A DNA stretch of 64,000 bases, from the NCBI RefSeq assembly GCF_000189635.1, contig NW_002476241.1, positions 186,001 through 250,000 on the forward strand. The letters are read 5' to 3'. Origin of the DNA: Tetrahymena thermophila SB210 (Eukaryota > Ciliophora > Oligohymenophorea > Hymenostomatida > Tetrahymenidae). The position numbers were made by a program, and so were the translations under genes. The notes beneath the pieces were generated by a model. That model worked only from the letters and a program-made list of their open reading frames with translations. It was not told where the DNA came from and ran no database searches. Below are positions 45,601 through 57,184 of the stretch, one piece after another (position 1 is the stretch's first letter; each line of letters starts with the position of its first letter).

Positions 45601-48321
45601 ATTCTTAAATAAATTCAGAAATTATTTTAATTTTTTTAGTAAATGAAATTGTTGGAAAGAATTTATTTGAAACACGTTTACTTTATTCCTTTCAGATTTT
45701 TCAAGGGCAAATTTCTCGTCAAGTATTTTTTCATATGACTTGACTTTTTCTTGGAGCGAATATATTTTCCTAATAAGATTTTGGTGTAAATTGAAATCAA
45801 AGAATTAATCTCCTTAGGTTTGCTAATTTTATGATGAGAGTCTTCCTTCAAATGTAATTTATTATTCTGAATCAGTGTTTCGAATGTAAAGAACATTATT
45901 ATTATTATTTTGTGCAGCAGTATTTCCTCTACTATCATTTGGATTAAACGAAGCCATTTTTTATGGAGTAGAATCACTATCTTACCATGAAGGTTAAAAA
46001 TCTCCTTTATCTTCTAATATTTCCTTTATCTATTTATAAGCTTCACTTACTAAAAGGTTTTCTTTTTCAAGAGTTTCTACTCTTGTTCTTTAACTGTATT
46101 CCCCTTAATTCTTTTACCTTACAGTATCTTTACTATTTTAAGTGATAACTTCCTGAAGTTCTTTGTCTTTCTAAGAATTAAACTGAATAATTTCATTTCT
46201 GACCCTTCCTAAACATGATCTTATCTCAGAATAGCTCTACAAATAAATTGTTTCTCTGCTATCCTTAAATTTATAAAATAATAATAATTTTTAATAACAT
46301 TTTTTTTGAATATTTTATGCTATAAAAAAGCATTTCAATATGATCAAAAAGGAAGATAATAAATAGAAAATTTATTTTTAAAAAAGCGATAGATCACAAT
46401 TTTTTAATACTAGATGTAAACTAAATACTTAATCAGCCTAAGACAAAAAGATAAATTTTATTCTTAAACATAAATTTATTTTAAAAATTAAATAATTTCT
46501 ATAAAATTTTAATTTTTTAATTAAAAATATTTTTTTACTCTTGTGAGGGTAATAAATTCAATTTCAACATTATTAATATGCTATTCTAGTTTGTCAATAA
46601 AGACATCAAACATAATTTTTTATTCAATTAACGTCTTCATAGTGAGTCTTTGCACAATTTAGGAATCTTTTATAACCTAAATGTTATAGGTTTATAAATT
46701 TTTTAGAAATTTAAAATAATTGATTAATACTTACTTATGAAAGCTGAATAGCTTTATAAGATTAATCTTCTAACTTTTATTTTAACTCTTCAATCATCAT
46801 GAGATATCTCTCTACTTCAGGTCTAATGGCAACCTCCTTATCGAAAACATCTTTTGAATAATCCAGAACTCTTTGTGCTTCATTAGCAACAATTCTATCA
46901 AATTATTCAATAACTTATTTCTCTCTATCCAAAGAATCTTGTAATTCTGTCTCTAATAGTTTAATTTTTAATTCCAGCTATTTATATTCCTATTCTTTAT
47001 TAAAAAAATGTTTTTAGCTTTTGCTTTTTTGATATAAATAAAATTACAATTTTCATTGTTATTATCAAAGTCTTGTTTCTGTAATTGTGATCTAATCATT
47101 TTTTGGTTTATGTGACTAGTATTACTAAATTGCTATTTATCATCAAAATGAAGATTGCTCATTGATTAACTGTTTAATTTTCTATGACTCAATTAAGATT
47201 AGCTAATTGATCTCTTTTTAGAAATTGGCTTTTTTTATGATTAAACATTTCTATTAGCAAAAGACTAGTCTAATGTTTCGTTGAGGCTCTCTTTTCCTTT
47301 TCTAGGAGTACCTGAATTAGATTTCTATTGTTTAATTTTAAATTTACAAATTTGCTAAATTAAAATTTTATATAAAACATAGATCCGTTAACGCTTCAAT
47401 AAAGCTTTATTAACTAAATCATTTAATAAAATAATTAAAAATGAATAAAGTATTATATATTTATTGTACATCACCAACAAAAGAAGCTGAATTTGCAGAT
47501 GTTTTGTTTATAGGAGTGAATTTAAATTTATTTTGGTTTTCTATGACTTTTTTTAATAACTAAATCTCATTTTAATAGTGTGATTCTAGATCTGTGATCG
47601 ACTGTCTTAAATTAGTAATTTGAGAAAGCTTATCAGTCAATTGATTCTCTTTATATTCAATTTTTTCTTTAAGAATAGCTTCGTTGCTCTCAAATTGCTT
47701 TAACTACTATTTGAAATATGTTAAATCCTTTTAATTATTTTTATTTTTCTAGCTCAACATGTCAATTTCTTATTACATCTCATCAACTTAAGATTGTAAT
47801 AGTTTATTTGTTTCTCTTTCTTCTTCAAATTTAGACTAAAGCTCTTTTTCTCGAGAGCTAAATTAACGAATTTATTGTTCCATCTCAGATTTAAATCTTG
47901 AAGTATTAAGAGCATTAAGTTATTTTTGAGCATCTTTCCAATTCTTTTTAAATTAATCCCTTTCATTTTCACTTTCTTATAAATCTTAAACAGCCTTTTC
48001 CAACTATTTAATTATAATAAGTAAATAAATAGCATAATTATAAGCTAAGAAGTTCAATCATTTACATCTTCTCTTAGCATTTAAATGACCATAGAAGCCT
48101 TTTAAATTGCTTCATCTTTTGAAGTAATTTCTTCACTTAATTATTGTAGTTGCTATCCTAATTCTTCCTATTAACAAATAAAATAATAAATGGTTAGTTA
48201 TTACAAAGGATCTCCAAAGCAATAATATAAATAAATGGAATGATAAAAAAGAGTGAAATACATTTTCTTCTACAAGCTTTTATACTTATAATTAGTAGCT
48301 TTCTATTGTTTGTTTACTCAT
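42617..48321 (-). CDS. Large coiled-coil protein
   Basis: ATG 48321 opens MSKQTIESYQLQVQKLVEEN. The next exons read EELGQQLQQLSEEITSKDEA and LEKAVQDLQESENERDQFKK and on through hundreds of heptad-rich E/K/Q/L residues, interrupted by at least ten AT-rich introns. Around 45960 the frame passes through an N-rich linker (NPNDSRGNTAAQNNNNN) without a stop, so I keep one gene. The last ~400 residues are less coiled: KVMKFCRVLNEIAEQLIINA, SRDEFIINKLQRLFEENQQK, SILKTWKSGLLQQGEVFYQL, NNPLNVFHAIIQVYQILLKD. TGA is at 42619-42617. Estimated length is ~1,400 aa. It has no motor, kinase or other catalytic motif that I can see. A cytoskeletal, basal-body or centrosomal scaffold role is only a guess. Individual exon borders are uncertain. 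Confidence 0.65.
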
Positions 48322-50051
48322 TTAATAAATATATTAATTATAATGGCTATTTAAATAATTTTGTTGATATAATTTGAAGTTAGAATAGTGTTTAATTATA
48401 TATGTTTGTTTTATTCCTTCAATTCAATTACTGATTATTTGAGAATATTTTTGTTAAAAAATCAAAATTTGAATTAAGCAGTATATTTTCGCAGAGATAA
48501 TACTTTCAGCAAAGTAACTAAATTCAAATGATATAATTTCAAATAAAACAACTATCATAAAAGCTAAATATTTCAAATAAAATAATTAAATTCTAAGACT
48601 TTCATTTAATTGTTATTAAAATTACTAATAGCAACTTTAAAATGAATTAAATTAATCAATACTTAAAATTTAATAAATTTATTAGCTATTCCTAATATCT
48701 AATTCAGAATTAATATTTAAAAAGACTTAAATCATTTTTTTTTAACTCCTAACAAACTGATATTATTTAGAACAGCACAATACTCTTTTTAAATAATTTA
48801 ATACTTTCAATATTCATTAAAAATAAATTTTTTATAGTAATCTAATAAATTTAGAATTATTTTAAAAGTGTTGTTTATTTTATTATTTTAAAGACAGATA
48901 TAATAAATAAATAAATAAATAATATTGCAAATATTTTAAAAATGCAATTATTTTTTTTACTAACCAAAAAACAAGATAATATTCTAATAAAAAGACGTCT
49001 AGTATATCTAATAAAAACTTAAAGAATATTCATAATTTTGATAATCATGATAATAATAACAAATATTCTATTAAATAAATAGTTTTTTTTTGATTGTAAG
49101 GATGATTCATTCAAAATTTGTTGAAAACCTTAGAAAATCAAATTAGGGAGTAGTTTTATTTAATACATTTGTTTTTTTCATTCATTTTTTAAATACTTAG
49201 AATAAATTGAATTTGTATTCATTTACTTTTTGTAAGTATGAAAAATTAGATTTACCATATTATAAATTGCTCTTGCTTTATTATTTAACAAAAAAAAATT
49301 GTAATCCAAATAAATTTTTTATTTTTTAAATTGGAATTAAAAATATTTTTGTAGGGTATTTTCTTTAATAAATTTATTTTAAGTTAAAGTAAATTCTATT
49401 TAGTAGATTTATCAACAAAATCTCTTAAATTAAATATAATTAATATGTATGATGTTAAATTTATATTTCAATAAAGTTTTTATTTTTATAGAAAGTGTCT
49501 GTCTTTAGAATTAATTATTATCAAATCTTTTTTTATTTTAATATTCTTTTATAAAAATTAGGGCATTCTTAGGATATTTTCTAAGAATTTTTCAGGAAAA
49601 TATAAAATATTTACTAATATTTTTATTTATTCAATTTGAATCTTTAATGAAATTCTGGAAGAATCTAATGTTTTATGGTTAAATGCTTCTACCTTTAATG
49701 GAAGCTTGAATAGTAAATGGAAAAGGAATTTTCCATATTCTATCTATTGAAGATAATTTACACTATATTGCTTACAAAATTATTAAAACTAGAAGAAAGA
49801 TAGTAAAGAAAGAAAGGATAGTAAAATCATATCTTCACTTCGTCTTATTTTTCTAAAAAAAGTATATTTGTTATATATTCACAAATCAGAAAAGTATCTT
49901 TAGAGAGATATTCAGATCAAAAATCTCGAAGAAATATTGTAAGTAAATATTATCTAAGATATAATAATAAAAAAAATAAACTTAACAACTCTTTGAATAA
50001 TTCAAAACACACAAAAAGCAAAAAACCTAATAAAAAAAGGAAACTATCAAG
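48322..50051. other. Divergent intergenic region
   Basis: AT-rich region between the starts of the coiled-coil gene (-) and the first M1 peptidase (+), so it likely contains both promoters. It includes a taaa tandem run near 48902-48921. No coding frame or RNA gene was recognised. Confidence 0.4.
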
Positions 50052-52326
50052 ATGGATTCAACTCTCTAAAAGCCTCCTACCTAATTCAACAAATCAGATA
50101 TTTCTTCTTTAGCTAATATCGATAGCGTTGTTTGCACTCATCACGACATCAACTTGACCATTGAGTTCGATAATAAGAGACTCTCTGGTTCTGTAAATTT
50201 TATACTATTAGAATATCTTAAATTAAATTTATTTCATTTATAGATTACTTACCATCTTAAAGTCTTACAAAACACCTCCGAAGTTGACTTGGACATTAGA
50301 AACATCCATGTTTCCCGTGCTGTTTTAGACAATACCGAATTATCATTCAAGGTAGTCTAATATGAAAAGATCACTCACACTTTAGGTGATTAATTGAAAA
50401 TCCAACTTACTACTCCTCTTGAAGCTGGAAAAACCGCTCAACTTACTGTTGAATTCTACACTCTTGAGTCTAAGGAATCTGCTTTAAATTGGCTTTTGCC
50501 CTCTTAAACTTAAGGTAGTGTTTCCTCAAACTTTAACATAAACAAATAATCAATGAAGCAGAAGATTTTATAATTCAAATTTTCTTTTTTTAAACAGGTA
50601 AATAGCATCCCTATTTGTTCACATAATGCGAACCCATTTGGAATAGAACAATCTTCCCTTGTTAAGATACTCCTGCTATTAAATCTACTTTTACTGCCCA
50701 CCTCACAGTACCTAAAGCTTTCAAAGCTTACGCCTCTGGTAGATTAGTTGGTTAAAAAGAAACCTCAGAAACTAATGTCGTAATAATATTTACTTTAATC
50801 TTTTATTGAATAGCTAAGTAAAAATAAAAAAATAATTATATAGATGACTTTCTAATAAGATATCCCTATCCCTTCTTATCTTTTCGCCGTAGTAGCTGGT
50901 AACTTGGTAGAAAAAAAGAGTAATTAAATATTATTTTGAAAGTGTAAAAGGATATTAAATTATTTTTATTTATAGTTTCTGATAGAACAAGTGTTATTGC
51001 TGAACCTGAAGTTATTGACAAGTGTGTAAAAGAATTAGAAGACATGGAAGTTTAATTAAAGGCTTTAGAAGATTTCATCACTCCTTATGACTGGAAGGAA
51101 TACAAGGTTGTAGTTTTGCCTCCTTCTTTCCCCTATGGTGGTATGGAAAATCCCCTCTTGACATTTGCTTCTCCTTCTATCATTGTAGGAGATAAGTCTA
51201 GCACTGATGTTATCATTCACGAAATGGCTCACTCTTGGAGTGGTAACCTTTTCTCATGCAAGAACTGGAACTCTTTCTGGCTTAACGAAGGTATTCTTTA
51301 GCAAAATATTTATTTTAAAAAAAATAGCTTATCAAATTATAATAATAATAAAATATAGGTTGGACTGTTTACTTCGAATGTGAAATAGTAAGAAGATTGC
51401 ATGGCGAAGAAGCTTACAAGGTAATATAATGGATAAAAAATTCATTTAAATGAATAAATTTTTATATTTTATTAAAATAAAAGACTAAATTCACTTTGTT
51501 GAACAATGATCTTACTAACTGCATTGATGGAATCGGTTTGGATCACTCTTACACTACTTTGAATCCTTAAATTGGATATGATAATCCTGATGATGCTTTC
51601 AGCACTGTTCCTTACGTCAGAGGTGCACAATTATTAACTCATATTCAAGATGTAGTCGGCAATGAAGCCTTCTAAAAATTCACTAAGTCTTTTGTCAACA
51701 CTTACAAGTAGAACTTAATTAAAAATTTTATTAAAAGAAATCTTATTTATTTATTAATAAAAATTAGGTTTAAGAGCTTAGATACCGCTGAATTCTTATA
51801 ATTCTTTAAAGATCATTTTGGCAATGAAATTTATGAGAAGATTGACTGGGAATCTTGGATCAACAAGGTTGGATATCCCCCTCACCCTTTCAATTTGAAG
51901 AGCGAATCAGTCAGCAAAACCAAGTAAGCTGCCTAAGAATTCTTAGACAACAACACTGTTTGCAAGAAGACCTGGGATTCTTTCACAGTTGAATAAAAGA
52001 TTATCTTCTTGTAAGAAATCAACAATAAGGATAAGCTCACTTTAGAAAAAGTTTAATTATTGGAAAAGACATTAGAACTCAACACAGTTTTGAACCCTGA
52101 AATTTACACTAAGTGGTTCGTTGCTGCTCTTTCTGTTAAGTATGCTCCAGTTGTTCCTCTAGTCCAAAAGCATTTAAGCTAACATGGTAGAATGAAATTC
52201 GTAAGAGGTATTTACAAATCTCTCTACCAATATGATCCTAAAATAGCAGTTGATACTTTCCTTGCTAACCAATCTCTTTACTACGGTATTACTTATACTC
52301 TCACTAAGGCTGATCTTAAAATCTGA
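50052..52326 (+). CDS. LTA4H: Leukotriene-A4 hydrolase-type M1 aminopeptidase, soluble copy
   Basis: M1 zinc aminopeptidase of the LTA4H family, which trims N-terminal residues and in animals also hydrolyses LTA4 epoxide. ATG 50052 starts MDSTLQKPPTQFNKSD with no signal or anchor, so it is cytosolic. Markers in order: [41 protein letters not shown] with [28 protein letters not shown], the exopeptidase motif [16 protein letters not shown], the zinc motif [12 protein letters not shown] and distal ligand WLNEG, the transition-state Tyr region HSYTTLNPQ, and VPYVRGAQLL. The C-terminal helical domain includes TKWFVAALSVKYAP and QHGRMKFVRGIY, as in LTA4H. Eight or so exons are joined by ~50-70-nt introns; TGA is at 52324. 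It uses more C-ending codons than its neighbours, suggesting high expression. First of three tandem paralogues. Confidence 0.93.
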
Positions 52327-53509
52327 TTTATCTTATTATATTTGTAATTTTGTGATTCTATTTATTAAAGTTATATTTTTATACATAAATACAAATATCC
52401 AAATTAATAAAATTACTCCTTTTCTTTAAAAATATTCTTTAAGATGAATTCTAAATAGCTTAAACAAATATTTTATTTAAATAAATCAAAGTAAATTCTA
52501 TAACAATATTATATTTTGATAAGTTTTTTTAAACCATTAAATTTAAATAAAATGATAAAATATAAATTTATTTATTAATTAATTAAAATAGTTTTTAATT
52601 TTTATAAGGGCTAGAATTGATTTTTTTATTCAATAAGAAAAATATTTTAAATTCTTCTATTTTAAATTTAACAAAAAAGTTTAAAAAAATATTTTTATAG
52701 ATTCTTTTTATAAAAAGAATTAATGAAGTCATATAATAATAATGTAAATATTGTTCTTTAGTATTCATAAAATCAAGTTAAGCGAAATAATAATGAAAAT
52801 ATTTCTTGAAAAAAAATTACTTAGTTAAGAAGAATGAAAAAATGAATCAAATACCATTTTAAATAAGTAGATATTTTTATTAAACAACAAAAGAGAGAAA
52901 GCTTATTTTTTTTTTTATTAATCATACAAAACAAATTAAAAAAATGTCTTTTAAAAAGAATAACAAAAAATTTATTGTTTCTTTCAGTAAAATTTATTGA
53001 TTTTTTATTAAAATTTATCATCTAATAAATAAGTAAACACGTGATATTAAATTGAATATTAATAATTATTTTTATTCTAAATAGAAATTATGAATAATTT
53101 TAATTGTTATTATTATTTTCTATTAAATAAAAAATTTTACTAATAAATGTGTTGATTTTTATTTTAAATTCATCATTTTATCTAATAAATAAATAAATAA
53201 ATTTATGAAATTAAATTGAGTATTAGTTATTATTTCTTGATTCTAAATATAAATTACGAATAACTTCAATATTTTTAATAAAAAATAATTTTGCTTATTT
53301 ATTAGCATATTCTGATGATTAGAATTGCTCTATTTTTCATTTGGAATTTTCTTTTTTTATTACTGATGAATGCCAGAATTTTATAATTTATCTCATAAGT
53401 ATGTATACCTTATATTTTAGAATTATATAAAATTTGCTAATTGAGTATCATAATTTAGATAAAAAAGATATTTTTTGGAAATTAAATATTTATTAGTAGA
53501 GTAGATTAA
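52327..53509. other. AT-rich intergenic region between M1 copies 1 and 2
   Basis: Nothing coding recognised. Related short blocks such as 'taataaataa...ttaaattgagtattaNtaattatt' recur at about 53026-53075 and 53182-53240, suggesting small local duplications. A 66-codon minus-strand frame at 52821-53021 is low-complexity. Confidence 0.4.
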
Positions 53510-56058
53510 ATGTATAGAAAAATGATACATAAAATACAATAATCTAAAAGTTTGTAATTTAAATTAGGTGCAACTTTATTCACAACGGCAATAGGCTTAA
53601 GTTATGCTTATTATAAGTATAGAAAGGAGAGCTTGAATAATTTAAAAAAGTAAAATACCCCTAAAGTTAAAGATAATTACAACTCTGTTGATGAATTATC
53701 TTTGTCAAACATAGATAAAGTTAAATGTCTACACTATGATTTAATATTATATATCTCTTTTGATAAAAAATCTATAGAAGGAAGTGTAAATTTTATTCTA
53801 TTTATAAAGCCCCAAATCATACAGTTTATTTTTTACTATTTAGGTTAACTATCATTTCGAAGCAACCTAAAAAACCAGAAAAGTTTATTTAGATATTAGA
53901 AACATAAAAATTAAAAATATCATAATGGATGGTCAAAAGCTGGAGTACACAATATTATCAATTGACAAAACAAAAAGTTTTGGTGAACAACTTCAAATAT
54001 TTTTACCATAAAAATACGAATAAGGGAGCAAATTTGAATTAACTATTCAGTATGAAACTATCTAGTCTAAGCATTCAGGTCTTAACTGGTTGAATCCCTC
54101 CTAAACAGAAGGTAAATAATAATATAAATTAATAAGCTACTAAATATAATCAATTAAATCGAGTGTAATTCAACACATACTTCTAAACTAAAATAAAAAA
54201 TATATTTCAAATTCCTTTAATAAAAGTTGAAGTATTATTTCATTTTTAAATACTCAAATAAATTTTCATTATATGAATTATAAATTATCTAATTAGGAAA
54301 GGTGCATCCTTATTTATTTACTTAATCTGAACCATATTGGAATAGGACAATATTCCCTTGCTAAGATAGTCCTGCTATTAAATCAACATACACAGCTTAG
54401 TTGCACGTCACATAACCTTTAAAAGCTTATTGCTCTGCAAAGTTAATAAGTAAGTCTGAAACAGAGCACGAAACTATTGTAATTTATTAGAATTTATAAT
54501 TTTCTCTTAAATTTATTTAATTTTAATCAATTTATCAGATGAACTTTAAATAGGACATTCCTATCCCTTCTTATCTGTTTGCTTTAGTGGCTGGTAATTT
54601 AGAAGAAAGAAAAAGTAAATGCTTTTAAATTTTTAATTGATAATTCATTTATTAATATTATTTATTTGATAAATAAGCTTCTGATAGAACTAGTGTCATT
54701 TCAGAACCAGAAGTCATTGAAAAATATACTAAAGAATTAGAAGACATGGAAGTTTAATTAAAAACTCTTGAGGAAATAATAACTCCTTATGAGTGGGAAG
54801 AATATAAGGTAATATTAATATAATTATTTATATTTTAATAAATTAATTTTTAAATCAAGATAGTTGTTTTGCCTGCTTCTTTCCCCTATGGTGGAATGGA
54901 GAATCCTTTATTGACATTTGCTTCTCCTTCAATTATTGTAGGAGATAAATCAGCTACCGATGTAGTCATTCATGAAATGGCTCATTCTTGGAGTGGAAAT
55001 CTATTTACATGTAAAAACTGGAGGGAGGTCTGGTTGAATGAAGGTAATTTAAATAATTTTAATAAAATTTATTTTAAATTAAAAATAAATAAATAAATAA
55101 ATAGGATGGACTGGATATTTTGAATGTGAAGCTATAAGAAAGTTGCATGGAGAAGAAGAATATCAAGTAATTAATTTATCATGAAAAAACTAATTTAAGA
55201 TTTTAATGATTAAAATTTTTAGGTAAAATTTTCTATGCTTGACAATGAACTGAAAAACAGTATTGATAAGATTGGGCACCATCACAGTTATACTACTCTT
55301 AATCCTATCATAGATTTATCAAATCCCGACGAATCATTTGTAGGAGTTCCTTATTTAAGAGGATTATAATTCCTGACTCACCTTTAGAATTTTTTAGGAA
55401 AAAATGAATTTTCTAAATTTACAAGAAGCTTTATTGAGAAATTTAAGTAAAATTTTTATTTATATTTTTTAATAAACATTGAAATTAATTCATTTTTAGA
55501 TATAAAAGTGTTGACACTCAAGATTTCAAAGAATCATTTAAAGAATTCTTCGGAGAATAAATATACACTTAAATTGATTGGAACGCCTGGATTACAAAGC
55601 CAGGTTACCCTCCTTAAGTCTTTGCAATTAATTGTCAAGGTGTTGAGAAGCCTAAGTAAGCTGCTTTGAGATTTTTAAATGAATCAAATATATCTAAATA
55701 AGAATGGGATACTTTTTCTGTTTAACAAAAAATAATTTTTTTATAAGAAGTTAATAAAAAAGACAAATTAACTTAAGATAAAGTAAAGCTATTAGATGAA
55801 AATTTGGAACTGTTTAATTTAGTAAATCCAGAAGTTTACACCAAGTGGTTTGTAGTTGCCCTAGTGGCTAAGTATGACCCTATCATTCCTTATGTAAAAA
55901 AGCATTTAAGTTAGTACGGAAGAATGAAGTTTGTAAGAGAGATTTACAAATTGTTAGATGAATATAATCACGATTTAGCTGTTGAAGTTTTCAAATAGAA
56001 CGAAGAGCTTTATTACGGTTTTTGCCATAGTTTAGTAAAGTCAGACCTTAAGTTATGA
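53510..56058 (+). CDS. M1 aminopeptidase of LTA4H type, membrane-anchored copy
   Basis: Same fold and exon structure as the gene at 50052, but with an N-terminal extension. ATG 53510 gives [20 protein letters not shown], then a hydrophobic segment [15 protein letters not shown] (about residues 21-35) and a basic stop, YKYRKES. This predicts a signal anchor. The catalytic core is complete: [81 protein letters not shown] and VPYLRGLQFLTHL. The C-terminal domain ([25 protein letters not shown]) reaches TGA 56056. Codon use is more AT-rich and uses more TAA/TAG for Gln than copy 1. Without an identified secretion signal the orientation is unclear; the active site could face either side of the membrane. 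Likely an active duplicate with a changed location. Confidence 0.88.
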
Positions 56059-57184
56059 ATAGAGAAAAATAATAAATAATTTTTTTCATTTTTTTAGAAT
56101 TATTTTAAATATTTTTGTAATCAAAGCTCTAAAAGCAATTTTTGTTGATAACATAATAAAAGTAAAAAATTTTAATTGATTAAATTGTCAATTATATGAT
56201 ATAAATCTTTTTTTAAAATTACTTATTTGATTATTATCTTATCATAGGAGTTTAATTTTGGGGGGTTTGGGAAGGGGAGTAAAAACACAGACCATTTATA
56301 GGGAGGTCAAAATACTAAAAAATTTTGAAAATTTTAAAATAGCAAACTTTTTTACACCTAATTTAATGGATTAATTCTAAAATTTATTAAAAATAATTTA
56401 TTTGCAGTTTCTCACTTATAATATCCCAAGAAGTAACAAAACTATTTTTATCATAGATTATTTAGATACTTAAATCATTAGTTTGCTTTTAGTTTTTATT
56501 ATTTTTTTATTAGAATAAATTAAAATTAATCTTTTGTATATTTTTTAAATTATTTTGAAATGCAATATTTATATAAAGTATCTGATCTTATTCATAATTG
56601 ATAAAAATATCAGTTTATCTATTTTAAAATTAAATGACTTTAAATGTTAAAAAAATAAATTACAAGTTAACTGAAACAAACAATAAATAGACAAATAAAG
56701 AATTATCTAGAAATAATTTTTAAAAATTCTAAAAAGCAAACTATTAAAAAGCATATAATAGACGAATAAATTTTTTGATTCTATTTGAAAACTCTTAACG
56801 TGTTATATTTGTAAAATTACACATTATAATTCTAAAGAAAAAAATCTTAAAAATTTTTTATGAAGACAACACTTTGTTAATATACTGAAGTAAATAAAGG
56901 CCATCAAAATTTTTTATGCGAATAAGAAATGAAAGATTAAAGAATATGAATGAACTTATGTGCGTATGTAAAGAAAAATTAATATTTTTGTGAATTAAAT
57001 TTAGGTAATATTAAGTGTATCTATTGATATATCGATAGATTCATCTATCTATTATATAAGTGATGATCTAATTATTATAATATCGAATATATTTAAGAAA
57101 TTAAGAATATTAATAATTTTTAATAAATTTTACAACTAATTAAATTGGTAACTAAATTCCAAAAAAGCTAAAAAAACATTTAAA
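56059..57184. other. Intergenic region with an unusual G-rich motif
   Basis: AT-rich except for a run at 56260-56277 (gggggg ttt ggg aa gggg), described in the findings. A short tatc/gata-rich dyad lies at about 57018-57060 (atctattgatatatcgatagattcatctatctatt). No coding frame was recognised before ATG 57185. Confidence 0.5.

Noticed and set aside
45957..45957. Possible second gene start (MASFNPNDSRGN) inside the coiled-coil gene
   Set aside because: The frame is open and coiled-coil-like on both sides of this ATG, so an internal Met is the simpler reading.
45678..45977. Minus-strand 99-codon frame with its own ATG
   Set aside because: Wrong frame of the coiled-coil gene. The adjacent frame continues the coiled coil through 45960 without TGA and has the expected E/K/Q/N composition.
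56260..56277. Internal telomere repeat
   Set aside because: The G-run spacing does not follow repeated TTGGGG units, so it is reported only as a quadruplex-capable motif.
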